DNA of 64,000 nt, taken from Sphingomonas insulae. GTDB lineage: Bacteria; Pseudomonadota; Alphaproteobacteria; Sphingomonadales; Sphingomonadaceae. The notes under the pieces were generated by a model. That model was given only the letters and a program-made list of their open reading frames with translations. It was not told the DNA's origin and did not search any database. Positions 52,341-61,133 of the stretch are shown here, piece after piece (positions within the stretch are counted from its first letter, which is position 1; every line of letters begins with the position of its first letter). Where the stretch lies: contig NZ_CP048422.1 in NCBI RefSeq assembly GCF_010450875.1, forward strand, positions 2,639,001-2,703,000. Reading direction: 5' to 3'. The position numbers were made by a program, and so were the translations under genes.

Positions 52341-53264
52341 ATGACACGACGTCTACCCGATCTCGAAGCCTGGGCGATCTTTTCCAGGGTCGCCGAACGC
52401 GGCTCGTTCGCAGGCGCGGCGCAGGCGCTCGGCCTGTCCAATCCAACCGTGTCCAAGGCGATCGCCCGGCTGGAGGCGCGGCTGGGCGTGGCGCTGCTGT
52501 CGCGCACGTCGCGTCGTCTATCCCTGACCGAGGCTGGCCGCACGGCATTGGAGCGCGCCAGTCGCATTCTCGAGGACGGCGAGGCACTGGAGGAAGAAGC
52601 CGCCGAGCAATCCGATGTCCCACGCGGTCGCGTGCGCATCAGCGCACCGCTGTCCTTCGGAACGGCCTATGTCGGCGCCACCCTGCCGGCGTTCCTTCGC
52701 CAATATCCGGATGTGACGCTCGATTTTGCCTTGAGCGACCGGCGCGTCGACCTGATCGCCGACGGGTTCGACATCGCGCTGCGGATCGCCGCGCTCGAAG
52801 ACAGTTCGTTGCTCGCACGGCGGCTTTGCACCGTGCGCATCTTGCTGGTCGGATCGCCGGCCTATCTGGACCGTCATGGGCGACCGACGCACCCGGCGCA
52901 GCTAAACGATCATCATGCGCTCGGCTATACCGGCGGTACCGGTCGAGGGGTCTGGCGCTTTCATCATCCGCGGTTCGGGGAAGAGACGGTCGAGCCACCA
53001 ATCCGTATGTGGACCGACAATGCCGATCTGCTCAATCCCGCGCTGCTGGCGGGTGAGGGACTGGCGCTCCAGCCCGAATTCCTCGTCTGGCGCGAGATCC
53101 AGCGCGGCGAGCTGGAGGTCGCCATGTCGGAATGGAGCGTGCCCGCGCTGGGCCTTCACCTGCTCACCCCGCCGAGCGCGTTGCGCCCGCTGCGCGTGCA
53201 GGTGCTGATCGATCATCTGTCCAAGGCGCTGGCCAAAGCGCCTTGGGCGACATCGACCTCCTAG
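52341..53264 (+). CDS. LysR-family transcriptional regulator
   Basis: A 307-aa regulator: helix-turn-helix FAGAAQALGLSNPTVSKAIARLE followed by RTSRRLSLTEAG, then an effector domain with SAPLSFGTAYVGATLPAF and DRRVDLIADGFDIALRI. It is of the AaeR/DmlR-like class. The start is preceded by an inverted repeat. It is divergent from the pirin gene and its stop overlaps the end of the convergent epimerase gene by 4 bases. Confidence 0.92.
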   Translation: MTRRLPDLEAWAIFSRVAERGSFAGAAQALGLSNPTVSKAIARLEARLGVALLSRTSRRLSLTEAGRTALERASRILEDGEALEEEAAEQSDVPRGRVRISAPLSFGTAYVGATLPAFLRQYPDVTLDFALSDRRVDLIADGFDIALRIAALEDSSLLARRLCTVRILLVGSPAYLDRHGRPTHPAQLNDHHALGYTGGTGRGVWRFHHPRFGEETVEPPIRMWTDNADLLNPALLAGEGLALQPEFLVWREIQRGELEVAMSEWSVPALGLHLLTPPSALRPLRVQVLIDHLSKALAKAPWATSTS

Positions 53265-54262
53265 ATCCGGTGATAGTCGCGATACCAGTCGACGAAGCAC
53301 GGTACGCCGACGTCGATGGCGGTGGTTGGGTGATAGCCGAGTTCGACCTCGATTGCGGTGATGTCCGCCGCGGTACGGACGACATCGCCGGGCTGAATCG
53401 GTAAATTGTGGCGGATCGCCGGCCTGCCGGTCGCCTGTTCCAATAATGCGATGACGCGTCCCAGCGGTTCGGATTTGTTGTTGCCGATGTTGTAGAGCCG
53501 ATGCGGCGCGATGCTGCCCCCCGCCTTTGCCTGCCCGTCGTCCGGCGGCGGGTTGTCCAGCGCGGCGATCACCCCGGCCACGATGTCGTCGATGAAGGTG
53601 AAGTCGCGTTCCATGCGGCCATCGTTGAACACCGGTATGGGCCGCCCTTCGAACATCGCCTTGGTGAAGATCCACATCATCATGTCGGGCCGCCCCCACG
53701 GACCGTAGACGGTGAAGAAGCGCAGGCCGGTGAGCGGCAATCGATAGAGATGCGCATAGCTTTCGCTCATCACCTCGTTGGCGCGCTTCGTCGCGGCATA
53801 GAGCGACACCGGGCGATCGACGCGATCCTCGACGCGAAACGGTACCGAGGTGTTGCCGCCATAGACCGAGGAGGAGGATGCGTAGACGCAATGCGCCACC
53901 GCCCTGGCCCTCGCCACCTCCAGCAGGTTGAGATGACCGACCAGGTTCGATTGGCCATAGGCTTCCGGATGGTCGATCGAATAGCGGACGCCCGGCTGCG
54001 CACCGAGATGCACGATCCTGTCGACGTCGTAAGGCGCGAGCGCCACCCGCAAGGCAGCGGCATCGGCGAAGTCGACGCGCATGAAGACGAAGCGCCCGCC
54101 ATGCCGCTTCGTAAGACGGGCCAGCCGCGCGTGCTTAAGGGCAGGATCGTAATAGTCGTTGATCGCATCGATCCCGATCACCGTATCGCCGCGCGTGAGC
54201 AGCGCATCGGCGACACTCATGCCGATGAACCCTGCCACGCCGGTCACCAAAATCGTCGCCAT
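53261..54262 (-). CDS. NAD-dependent epimerase, UDP-glucuronate 4-epimerase-like
   Basis: A 333-aa extended short-chain dehydrogenase that epimerises UDP-glucuronate or a related sugar nucleotide for surface polysaccharides. ATG 54262 (MATILVTGVAG) is chosen; an ATG nine codons upstream is possible. The NAD loop is VTGVAGFIGMSVA and the active-site pattern is SSSVYG with YAATKRANE. Typical substrate-side motifs are GLRFFTVYGPWGRPDMM and FNDGRMERDFTFIDDI. It stands alone, without neighbouring polysaccharide genes. Confidence 0.92.
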   Translation of the reverse strand: MATILVTGVAGFIGMSVADALLTRGDTVIGIDAINDYYDPALKHARLARLTKRHGGRFVFMRVDFADAAALRVALAPYDVDRIVHLGAQPGVRYSIDHPEAYGQSNLVGHLNLLEVARARAVAHCVYASSSSVYGGNTSVPFRVEDRVDRPVSLYAATKRANEVMSESYAHLYRLPLTGLRFFTVYGPWGRPDMMMWIFTKAMFEGRPIPVFNDGRMERDFTFIDDIVAGVIAALDNPPPDDGQAKAGGSIAPHRLYNIGNNKSEPLGRVIALLEQATGRPAIRHNLPIQPGDVVRTAADITAIEVELGYHPTTAIDVGVPCFVDWYRDYHRI

Positions 54263-54464
54263 CGCCGCCCTGTCCAGTCCTGCTTGCATGAACGCCCTAC
54301 CGGCAAAGCCTTAAGGGATGGAACACAGGACGGCACGCTCGACGGTCTTCTGCAACGTCGATCGGGCAGTATGGCGGACGATCGGCGGAACGGCGGAACG
54401 GCTCTTGCCGTTCACCCGTCGCGCCGCCTATCCGGGTGGCATTGGTCCGACGGGAGGCATGGCG

Positions 54465-54815
54465 ATGCGTGGTGTGACGGTAGGCGTACTGGGACTGAGC
54501 GCGATGCTGGCAGCATGTGGATCGCCCCCCGCGGCGGAGCAAGCCACCGTCAACACCAGCGCCGCGCCGGCCGAAAAGGGGTATATCGCCAAGGTTCTCG
54601 CCTTGCCGCCGCGCCAGTTGAACGGCGTGCTGTACCGCGCGATCGACGATGCCAAGCGCCCCTGCCAGGGCATCGCCGAAGCGGTGCGACAGGGTGACCG
54701 CAACGGCAAGCCGGTCTGGGCGGTGCGCTGCGTCGACAACAGCGCCTGGCTGATCGCCCTCGGCGACGATGGCATGGCCGATGTCACCGGCATTCCCGGA
54801 ACGCCTGGCAACTGA
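54465..54815 (+). CDS. Putative lipoprotein
   Basis: A 116-aa protein with a lipobox (MRGVTVGVLGLSAMLAACG, cysteine at residue 18). The ATG at 54465 lies seven bases after GGGAGG; an ATG two codons earlier is too close to it. The mature part has two cysteines in KRPCQGIAEAV and AVRCVDNSAWLIALGDDG. The pattern resembles small secreted proteins of sphingomonads whose function is unknown. Nothing in the context suggests a role. Confidence 0.78.
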   Translation: MRGVTVGVLGLSAMLAACGSPPAAEQATVNTSAAPAEKGYIAKVLALPPRQLNGVLYRAIDDAKRPCQGIAEAVRQGDRNGKPVWAVRCVDNSAWLIALGDDGMADVTGIPGTPGN

Positions 54816-54895
54816 CCCCGGGCCTCCCGATAGTCGAGGGCAACCCGGCGGACGGTCCAAAGCTGATCTCGTCACATACATAGTCGCAGGGTGTG

Positions 54896-55055
54896 TCGAC
54901 ATTCAGCCCGCTACCTCCCCAGCGGAGGCCGGGACCCAATTGGGGCAGGCTGGTGATGAGGCGCATGCCAGCGTCACAGCGTCTTTCCCAACCGGGCCCA
55001 GCCCTTCGCCGGGGCAGCCAGCTGGTCCAAATGCCGTCGCGCTGCTGAATATCGA
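54896..55055. repeat. MITE-like palindromic repeat, copy A
   Basis: A 160-base element. The left end TCGACATTCAGC and right end GCTGAATATCGA are terminal inverted repeats matching at 11 of 12 positions. Inside lie GGAGGCCGGG-CCCAATTGGGGCAGGCTGGTGATGA and CCCAACCGGGC. Copy B at 58881-59029 is nearly the same sequence in reverse orientation. No transposase is encoded. Confidence 0.85.
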
Positions 55056-55118
55056 TCCGATCCCGTCAGCGGATATTGCGCACGACGGTTGCGGACGGCC
55101 TGCCTATAATTCCGGTTC

Positions 55119-55156
55119 CCCGGTCCATCCCCGACACGGGTCGGGGATGGACCGGG
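55119..55156 (-). terminator. Strong hairpin terminator of the pepN-like gene
   Basis: Perfect 17-bp arms CCCGGTCCATCCCCGAC and GTCGGGGATGGACCGGG around a 4-base loop, eight bases beyond the gene's stop codon. Confidence 0.8.
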
Positions 55157-55163
55157 TTATAGA

Positions 55164-57761
55164 TCAGCCGGCCTTGGCGACCCACGCCGCCACCGCGGGG
55201 CGCAGGCGGTCCGCCGCAGCCTTGCGAACGGCGATGCCGGAGATCACGCGCCGTGCCGGACCGCGGGAGGTTTCCGGCAAGGTTTGGGCAAACGCCTCGA
55301 TCTTCTTGGGCATCGCCGGATCGTCGGAGCCTGCACCCAGGCCGACGACGAACCCCGACCGGCTGCTTTCTTCGATAAAGCCTTCGACCAGCGGACGATT
55401 GGCGACGGCCCAGTCGAACGCCATGTCGGGATGGCCGCCCGATACCGCGCGCAGCAACGCCGCCTTTTGCGGGGCAGTGAACGTGTCGGTCTTCAGCAGC
55501 GCAAGCGCGCGCATGGCGATGGCATCGTCGTGCGCCGCGCCGAGCAGCGAAACGAAGCGGTTCTTGGCGACCGGGTTGGTTTCCGCCCTGGTCAGCGCAA
55601 GCAACTGCTCCCAGTCCGCCGCGGTCGCATTGGCCGCGAAGGTGGAGAGGATCGGCTGGCGGATCGCGGGAGGGATCGCGGTGGGATCGGTCGCCAGCTT
55701 GTCGACATAGTCGCGTGCCTGGCGCAGCACCGCAGGGTCGCCGCTCTGCCCGAGCCGCCCGATCAGGCTTTCGCGAAGGTTGCCGACCAGCGGTGATTCC
55801 CCCGCCGTCGCGGAAAAGCCGATCCGCTTCAGCACCGGCGCGAGGATCGCAGCGGTCTTCGCGGTCAACGGGGCGGCGAGCGGCGTCCCTTCGAACATGC
55901 CGTTCAGGCCACCCAGTCGCGCCGACACCAGCGACCATTCCAGCGGATCGGCCGCCGGTCCGACCTGCTCCATCATCGCGAAGAAGCGCGACAGGTCCTG
56001 ATAGCCGCCCGCCGCCAGCGCGTAATCGTCGGCGAGCGTGCCGAGGCGGTCGGCAAGCGGCAGACGGACATAGTCGCGCACCAGCGCATCGTGCGCGGGC
56101 TGGTCGTACATGACCCTAGTATAGCTGCCCTTGCCCTTGTTGACGATCAGCGTGCCGCAGCCCTTCACCGATACCGTGGTCGCCGGGCCGGTGACGACGC
56201 TGCGCGTCTCCGCCCCGCCCAGCGGGCCGACGACCAGCGGCACGTTCCATGTCTGCGGCGTCCTGGAGGCGGCATCCATGCCGAACCGTCCCTGCGCCAA
56301 CGTCGCCCTGGTCGTCCCGCCGACGCACGTCGCGCTGCTGAGCGTCACCAGCGGCACACCGCCCTGCAGCGTGAAGCCGTGGGCGATGTCGGCCACCGGC
56401 TGCCCCGCCGCGGCGGACAGCTCGGCCCACAATTGTTCGGTTTCAGTGTTCCCGTATTTGTATTTGGCCATGTAGCGACGGATGCCGTCGCGGAACGCCT
56501 CGGCGCCCAGCGTCGATTCCAGCATGCCGATGACGGCCTGCCCCTTCATATAGGTGATGCCGTCGAACGCTTCGCCGATCTGGTCCACGGTCTGGATCTT
56601 GCGGATGATCGGATGGGTGGCGGCGGTCGCATCGATCCCCATCGCCGCTTCGCGATCAGACGATACGGCGGCGGCATCCGCCTTCCACGTGGGATTGAGG
56701 TCGGCGGCCGACTTGTTCTCCATCCACGAGGCGAAACCCTCGTTCAGCCACAGGTCGTCCCACCACCGCATGGTGACGAGGTCGCCGAACCACTGATGCG
56801 CCATTTCATGCGCGACGACGGTGAAGATGCGCTGGCGGTTGCTTTCCGTCGCGCGCTTGGCATCGAACAGCAGTTCCGGCTCGAAATAGAAGATCGCGCC
56901 CCAATTCTCCATCGCGCTGAAGAACTGGCTGGACCCCGGCCCTGCGATCATGTCGAGTTTCGGCAAGGGATAGGGCTGGCCGAAATAGCTGTTGTAATAC
57001 GGCAGCAGGCGCTTTGCCTGCTCCAGCGCATAATCGCCCTGATCGGACACGCCGCGGCGGGTGACGACGCCGATCTCGACAGGGTGCCCGGCCGATCCCG
57101 CCTGCACCGTCTTGCGTTCCAGATCGCCCATGCCGAGGTACAAGAGATAGCTCGACATGATCGGCGTCTCGGCGAAGCTGTACAATTGGGTATTATCCGC
57201 CTGCTTGACGACCGAGGTGACCGGCATGTTGGACAAGGCGAGCTGCCCGGCCGGCGCCACCGCCTTCAACCGGAACTTCGCCTTGAACGCGGGCTCGTCC
57301 CACGTCGGCGCGAAGCGGCGTGCGTCCGCCGCCTCGAACTGGGTCGCGAGCATCCGCGCCTTCGACCCGTCCTGATTGGTGTAATCGATCGCGAACAGGC
57401 CCGCGGCGGACTGGCCGATCTTGCCGGTCCAGCGAAAACCGACGGTGTGACGCCCGACCGTCGCGGCGCCGGGAAGGGTCAGCGTGACCTGCTGACTGGG
57501 GGCATCCAGCGTGAAACGGACCGGCTTGCCATCGAAGGTCGCCGCACCGATGGCGAGATCGGTCGCATTCAGCGTGATCGTCCGGGTGGCGGCCTTGACG
57601 TCGATCGCGACGGTTTCGGTGCCGGTGAAGGTCATCGCCTGCGCATTCGGGGTGACGGCAATGTCGTAGACCAGCGGTATGACATCGGTGGGCAGGCTTC
57701 CCGCAGCAAGGGCGGGCGTGGACACGGTGAGTGCGAGGGCAGCGGCAACGGCGAGCTTCAT
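55164..57761 (-). CDS. M1 family metallopeptidase, exported aminopeptidase
   Basis: An 865-aa zinc aminopeptidase. A signal peptide (MKLAVAAALALTVSTPALAA) at ATG 57761 shows it is secreted; in-frame codons further upstream have no homology. The exopeptidase motif is SAMENWGAI in place of the usual GAMEN. The zinc site is VAHEMAHQWFGDLV with NEGFASWME about 19 residues later. The C-terminal half is the ERAP1-type helical domain. It is related to PepN/aminopeptidase N but longer at the C-terminus. It is flanked by repeat elements A and B. Confidence 0.93.
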   Translation of the reverse strand: MKLAVAAALALTVSTPALAAGSLPTDVIPLVYDIAVTPNAQAMTFTGTETVAIDVKAATRTITLNATDLAIGAATFDGKPVRFTLDAPSQQVTLTLPGAATVGRHTVGFRWTGKIGQSAAGLFAIDYTNQDGSKARMLATQFEAADARRFAPTWDEPAFKAKFRLKAVAPAGQLALSNMPVTSVVKQADNTQLYSFAETPIMSSYLLYLGMGDLERKTVQAGSAGHPVEIGVVTRRGVSDQGDYALEQAKRLLPYYNSYFGQPYPLPKLDMIAGPGSSQFFSAMENWGAIFYFEPELLFDAKRATESNRQRIFTVVAHEMAHQWFGDLVTMRWWDDLWLNEGFASWMENKSAADLNPTWKADAAAVSSDREAAMGIDATAATHPIIRKIQTVDQIGEAFDGITYMKGQAVIGMLESTLGAEAFRDGIRRYMAKYKYGNTETEQLWAELSAAAGQPVADIAHGFTLQGGVPLVTLSSATCVGGTTRATLAQGRFGMDAASRTPQTWNVPLVVGPLGGAETRSVVTGPATTVSVKGCGTLIVNKGKGSYTRVMYDQPAHDALVRDYVRLPLADRLGTLADDYALAAGGYQDLSRFFAMMEQVGPAADPLEWSLVSARLGGLNGMFEGTPLAAPLTAKTAAILAPVLKRIGFSATAGESPLVGNLRESLIGRLGQSGDPAVLRQARDYVDKLATDPTAIPPAIRQPILSTFAANATAADWEQLLALTRAETNPVAKNRFVSLLGAAHDDAIAMRALALLKTDTFTAPQKAALLRAVSGGHPDMAFDWAVANRPLVEGFIEESSRSGFVVGLGAGSDDPAMPKKIEAFAQTLPETSRGPARRVISGIAVRKAAADRLRPAVAAWVAKAG

Positions 57762-57908
57762 CTGTCGGACGACTCCATATCGATGGAACAGGGGGATCGG
57801 TAAAACGGACTGACGTATGTCAGCGGCCATACGCCTTTGATCCACGACGGCAAGTCGGCGCCCGCTGGACAGGCAGATCGGTTTCGGTAAACAACCTACT
57901 CCGAGAGG

Positions 57909-58874
57909 ATGCCGACGTTTATGATACCCAACATCTTTGACCGCCTGACGCTGCCCGTCATCGGATCGCCGCTGTTCATCATCTCCGGTCCGGACCTCGT
58001 GATCGCGCAATGCAAGGCGGGGATCGTCGGGTCGTTCCCTGCGCTAAACGCCCGCCCGCAGGCACTGCTGGATGAATGGCTGCACCGGATCACCGAAGAA
58101 CTGGCGGCCCACAATCGCGACCATCCCGACGCCCCCGCCGCCCCGTTCGCGGTCAACCAGATCGTCCACAAATCGAACGACCGGCTGGAGGCGGACCTGG
58201 AAACCTGCGCCAAGCGGCAGGTGCCTATCGTCATCACCTCGCTCGGCGCGCGCGAGGACCTGAACACCGCCGTCCACGGCTGGGGCGGGATCACGCTGCA
58301 CGACGTCATCGACGACCGCTTCGCGCGCAAGGCGATCGAAAAAGGCGCCGATGGCCTGATCGCCGTCGCGGCGGGTGCCGGTGGTCATGCCGGCAAGCTG
58401 TCGCCGTTCGCGATCATCCAGGAAATTCGCCAGTGGTTCGACGGGCCGCTCGCCCTGTCGGGATCGATCGCCACCGGCGGTGCGGTGCTGGCCGCGCAGG
58501 CGATGGGTGCCGATTTCGCCTATATCGGATCGCCCTTCATCGCGACGACCGAGGCGAATGCGGCGGAGGATTACAAGGCGTCGATCGTCGCCAGCCGCGC
58601 TGCCGACATCGTCTATTCGAACCTGTTCACCGGCGTCCATGGCAACTACCTGCGCAGTTCGATCGCGGCATCGGGGCTCGATCCGGACAATCTGCCGGAG
58701 GGCGACCTGAAGACGATGGACTTCGGCGGCGGCAACGGGTCGAAGGCCAAGGCCTGGCGGGACATCTGGGGATCGGGACAGGGGATCGGCGTGGTCGACC
58801 GCGTCGAAAGCGTCGCCGATCGCGTCGCGCGGCTGCGCCACGAATACACCCTGGCGAAAGACCGATTGGCCTAG
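57909..58874 (+). CDS. Nitronate monooxygenase
   Basis: A 321-aa FMN enzyme that oxidises toxic alkyl nitronates such as propionate 3-nitronate. The TIM barrel includes FIISGPDLVIAQCKAGIVG at the N-terminus and the phosphate-binding VAAGAGGHAG. LSGSIATGGAVLAAQAMGADFAYIG and SNLFTGVHGNYLR follow. The start is ATG 57909 with GAGAGG unusually close, so ATG 57921 is an alternative. It is divergent from the aminopeptidase gene with 147 bases between them, and is followed by repeat B. Confidence 0.92.
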   Translation: MPTFMIPNIFDRLTLPVIGSPLFIISGPDLVIAQCKAGIVGSFPALNARPQALLDEWLHRITEELAAHNRDHPDAPAAPFAVNQIVHKSNDRLEADLETCAKRQVPIVITSLGAREDLNTAVHGWGGITLHDVIDDRFARKAIEKGADGLIAVAAGAGGHAGKLSPFAIIQEIRQWFDGPLALSGSIATGGAVLAAQAMGADFAYIGSPFIATTEANAAEDYKASIVASRAADIVYSNLFTGVHGNYLRSSIAASGLDPDNLPEGDLKTMDFGGGNGSKAKAWRDIWGSGQGIGVVDRVESVADRVARLRHEYTLAKDRLA

Positions 58875-58880
58875 GTCGGA

Positions 58881-59029
58881 TCGACATTCAACAGTGCGAC
58901 GGCAATTGAACACCGGTTGAGGCCGGGGCCCAATTGGGAAAGCCGCTGTGAAGCTGGCATGCGCTTCATCACCAGCCTGCCCCAACCGGGCCCCGGCCTC
59001 CGCCGGGGAAGTACAAGGCTGAATGTCGA
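58881..59029. repeat. MITE-like palindromic repeat, copy B
   Basis: A 149-base element. The left end TCGACATTCAAC and right end GCTGAATGTCGA are terminal inverted repeats. The interior GGCCGGGGCCCAATTGGG ... CATCACCAGCCTGCCCCAA matches the reverse complement of copy A. It starts seven bases after the nitronate monooxygenase stop and ends seven bases before the next gene's stop. Confidence 0.87.
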
Positions 59030-59035
59030 TATACC

Positions 59036-59494
59036 CTAGAAGGCGAGCGCCAGCCGATCGTGCAGGTGGTGGACCGGACTGGGCGCGAGCTGGGTTTCCA
59101 GTGCGCTGTCGAGCAGCCCGACGCGGCGGTGCAAATTGGCGCTGGCCTCCACCAGCGCTCGCGCCCGCCGCGGCAGGGCATCGATCAGATGCGCATCGAA
59201 CTGGGGGGCGCTGCCCAGCCTGCGCGCCGGGTCCAGCGCCTCGCGCGGGCGCAATTCGCCCGCATCGATCGCACGCTGGGTGAGCAGCCACGCGATGACG
59301 TGCATCAGCCGCGTCGTCACCTTGAGCGATTCGCACGAAAAGCCGACACGGATCAGGGGATCCAGCGCCTCCCGCTCGGCGCGACCCGCCTCGTCGAAAT
59401 ACGACCGCGCCTCGTCCGCCAGCAACATCGCTTCCGTATACAGCGAGTCGATCAGGCGGCGGTGGATACGCGATTCAGAGGGGCGGCCGGTCAT
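59036..59494 (-). CDS. rcdA: DUF1465 / RcdA-like protein
   Basis: A 152-aa helical protein of the DUF1465 family that includes RcdA, the Caulobacter adaptor that helps the ClpXP protease degrade the cell-cycle regulator CtrA. The start ATG 59494 gives MTGRPSESRIHRRLIDSLYTEAM. Conserved blocks are LLADEARSYFDE, FSCESLKVTTRLMHVIAWLL and LPRRARALVEASANLHRRV. It is somewhat shorter than Caulobacter RcdA (about 177 aa). Neighbours YdcH-like, PilZ and DksA fit a cell-cycle or stress-response setting. Function as an adaptor is inferred from the family. Confidence 0.82.
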   Translation of the reverse strand: MTGRPSESRIHRRLIDSLYTEAMLLADEARSYFDEAGRAEREALDPLIRVGFSCESLKVTTRLMHVIAWLLTQRAIDAGELRPREALDPARRLGSAPQFDAHLIDALPRRARALVEASANLHRRVGLLDSALETQLAPSPVHHLHDRLALAF

Positions 59495-59585
59495 GACGCG
59501 GTGGTGGCACAGCCATGACGCGCTGCCCAGCACGACGTGCAGGCCGACTGTACCAAACAGAGCCGGTCGCGGCGGCCCCGATGCG

Positions 59586-59783
59586 TCAGGCGATGATGTC
59601 CGGGATCAGCTGGTCTTCGCAATTGGCGATCTCGTCGCGCAGCCGAAGCTTGCGCTTTTTCAGCCGGGCGATCTGCAACTGGTCCGGGATGCCGGTGGTG
59701 GCGAGCGCATCGATCGCCGCGTCGAGATCACGATGCTCGGTCCGCAACAGGTCGAGCCGGGCGATGATCTGCGTTTCGTCCAT
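59586..59783 (-). CDS. YdcH family small protein (DUF465)
   Basis: A 65-aa protein, nearly all predicted coiled coil (RLDLLRTEHRDLDAAID ... LKKRKLRLRDEIA). DUF465/YdcH proteins are common in proteobacteria and their role is unknown. It lies 91 bases upstream of the DUF1465 gene in the same direction. A second YdcH-like gene is just to the right on the other strand. Confidence 0.85.
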   Translation of the reverse strand: MDETQIIARLDLLRTEHRDLDAAIDALATTGIPDQLQIARLKKRKLRLRDEIANCEDQLIPDIIA

Positions 59784-59995
59784 GCCAACATCCCTCGAAC
59801 CTGCGTTTCCCTAACCCAACGCACGCCATCGACCAAGCACCACGCTGCACCATCGCCCGCCGCCCCGCCCCCGGGACCGGATCGTCGCACGATGTCCCTC
59901 GCTTAATCGCTTTCCCGCGATTCCGGTGAGGACTTTTCAAAGCTTCGGTGGTTTACTCGCTTCCCCAACACGCATGCATCAGGAGGTACACCGAA

Positions 59996-60151
59996 ATGCA
60001 GACGACGCATCAACAGGCCCTGGAAACCAAGCATGCGGCGCTCGACCGCCGCATTGCCGACGAAGCCCACCGCCCGATGCCCAACTCCGCAATCATCGCA
60101 GACCTGAAGCGGCAGAAATTGAAGCTCAAGGAAGAGCTTACAGGCCTCTAG
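59996..60151 (+). CDS. YdcH family small protein (DUF465)
   Basis: A 51-aa coiled-coil peptide (MQTTHQQALETKHAALD ... LKRQKLKLKEELTGL) starting at ATG 59996 with AGGAGG nine bases upstream. It is a second, shorter YdcH-like protein near the one at 59586. It has its own terminator ten bases after the stop, so it is probably a single-gene transcript. Confidence 0.85.
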   Translation: MQTTHQQALETKHAALDRRIADEAHRPMPNSAIIADLKRQKLKLKEELTGL

Positions 60152-60160
60152 GCATAGCCG

Positions 60161-60186
60161 GCCCCTCCCTTTGCGGAGGGGCTTTT
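60161..60186 (+). terminator. Intrinsic terminator of the YdcH-like gene
   Basis: Arms GCCCCTCC (60161-60168) and GGAGGGGC (60175-60182) with a six-base loop, followed by four T. Confidence 0.85.
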
Positions 60187-60190
60187 CGGA

Positions 60191-60529
60191 TCAGCGGCCG
60201 GACTTCACCACCGGCTTTCGCGCCTTTTTGGGATCGATCTGGCGATCCAGCGCGATGCCGATGCGCCCTTCCGTGCACCAGGCGACCTTGCCCGACACCT
60301 CTCCGATTCCACGGACATCGAGGGTGACGGCGGTGCCGGGTTCCTTCACCATCGCACAATCGACCATCAACCCGCCTTCCGACAGGTTCCGGACGCGGAC
60401 GTCGCGAACCGCCGATTCCCCGACGAACCGCAATTGCGCCATGAGGAACAGGCTGTCGCGGACACGGCTACGCTGCGACCCGCCGGCATCGTCGGACTTG
60501 GAAAACGGGTCGTGCGAAAAGCTGTCCAT
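60191..60529 (-). CDS. PilZ domain protein
   Basis: A 112-aa single-domain PilZ protein, a cyclic-di-GMP receptor fold. ATG 60529 (MDSFSHDPFSKSDD) is chosen; an upstream ATG is possible. The two c-di-GMP elements are an Arg-rich RSRVRDS (the RxxxR region) and NLSEGGLMVDC (D/N-x-S-x-x-G). AVTLDVRGIGEVSGKVAWCTEGRIGIALD is the barrel end. Function could be in motility, adhesion or secretion control; no target is visible nearby. It lies between YdcH and dksA. Confidence 0.88.
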   Translation of the reverse strand: MDSFSHDPFSKSDDAGGSQRSRVRDSLFLMAQLRFVGESAVRDVRVRNLSEGGLMVDCAMVKEPGTAVTLDVRGIGEVSGKVAWCTEGRIGIALDRQIDPKKARKPVVKSGR

Positions 60530-60656
60530 CGATGAAGCGACTTTCGTTTGCCGACTGATCGGCATGGGCGGACCATCGGCCACAACGACCGCTGGATACG
60601 CCCGCGCGCAGGTCGAAACCATAGCGAATATTGCAATCGGCCGCGTGGGCCGAACG

Positions 60657-61133
60657 TCAATCCTCGCGCGAGATCTTCTCGTTCCGCTCGTGCCGCTCCT
60701 GTGCTTCCAGCGTCATCGTCGCGATCGGACGGGCTTCGAGGCGGCCGAGGCTGATCGGTTCGCCGGTCACTTCGCAATAGCCGTATTCGCCTTCGTCGAT
60801 CCGGCGGATCGCCGCCTCGATCTTCGACACCAGCTTGCGCTGGCGGTCGCGGGTGCGCAGTTCGATCGACCAGTCGGTCTCGCTCGACGCCCGGTCGGTC
60901 AGGTCGGACTCGCGCAGCGAATCGAGCTGAAGCTGGTTTAGCGTGCCGGCCGCATCCTCGAGGATCGCGTCCTTCCACCGCAGCAGCTTGTTGCGGAAAT
61001 AGGCCTGCTGTCGCAGGCTCATGAACGGTTCCTCGGCACTCGGCCGATACCCGTCCTCATGCCAAACCCCTGCATCGTTTGCCGGCATCGGGTTCGAACT
61101 CACATCATTCACGCGACTGACTTGCGTTGCCAT
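60657..61133 (-). CDS. dksA: RNA polymerase-binding regulator DksA
   Basis: DksA enters the RNA polymerase secondary channel and works with ppGpp in the stringent response. The start is ATG 61133 (MATQVSRVND) after GGAGGGAG; the product is 158 aa. The coiled-coil segment is SLRQQAYFRNKLLRWKDAI ... LRTRDRQRKLVSKIEAAI. The zinc-finger region reads GEYGYCEVTGEPIS ... ARPIATMTLEAQERHE, so three of the usual four cysteines are replaced. This zinc-free form is known in alphaproteobacteria. Confidence 0.93.
   Translation of the reverse strand: MATQVSRVNDVSSNPMPANDAGVWHEDGYRPSAEEPFMSLRQQAYFRNKLLRWKDAILEDAAGTLNQLQLDSLRESDLTDRASSETDWSIELRTRDRQRKLVSKIEAAIRRIDEGEYGYCEVTGEPISLGRLEARPIATMTLEAQERHERNEKISRED

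Larger units (their letters stand above)
54816..55163. other. Intergenic region after the lipoprotein gene, with MITE-like element A
   Basis: About 348 bases. It consists of repeat element A (54896-55055) and the pepN terminator hairpin (55119-55156), with nothing else recognisable. Confidence 0.7.

Noticed and set aside
61085..61100. tRNA T-loop-like GGTTCGAACTC
   Set aside because: It lies inside the start of the dksA gene on the opposite strand, with no acceptor stem or anticodon arm around it.
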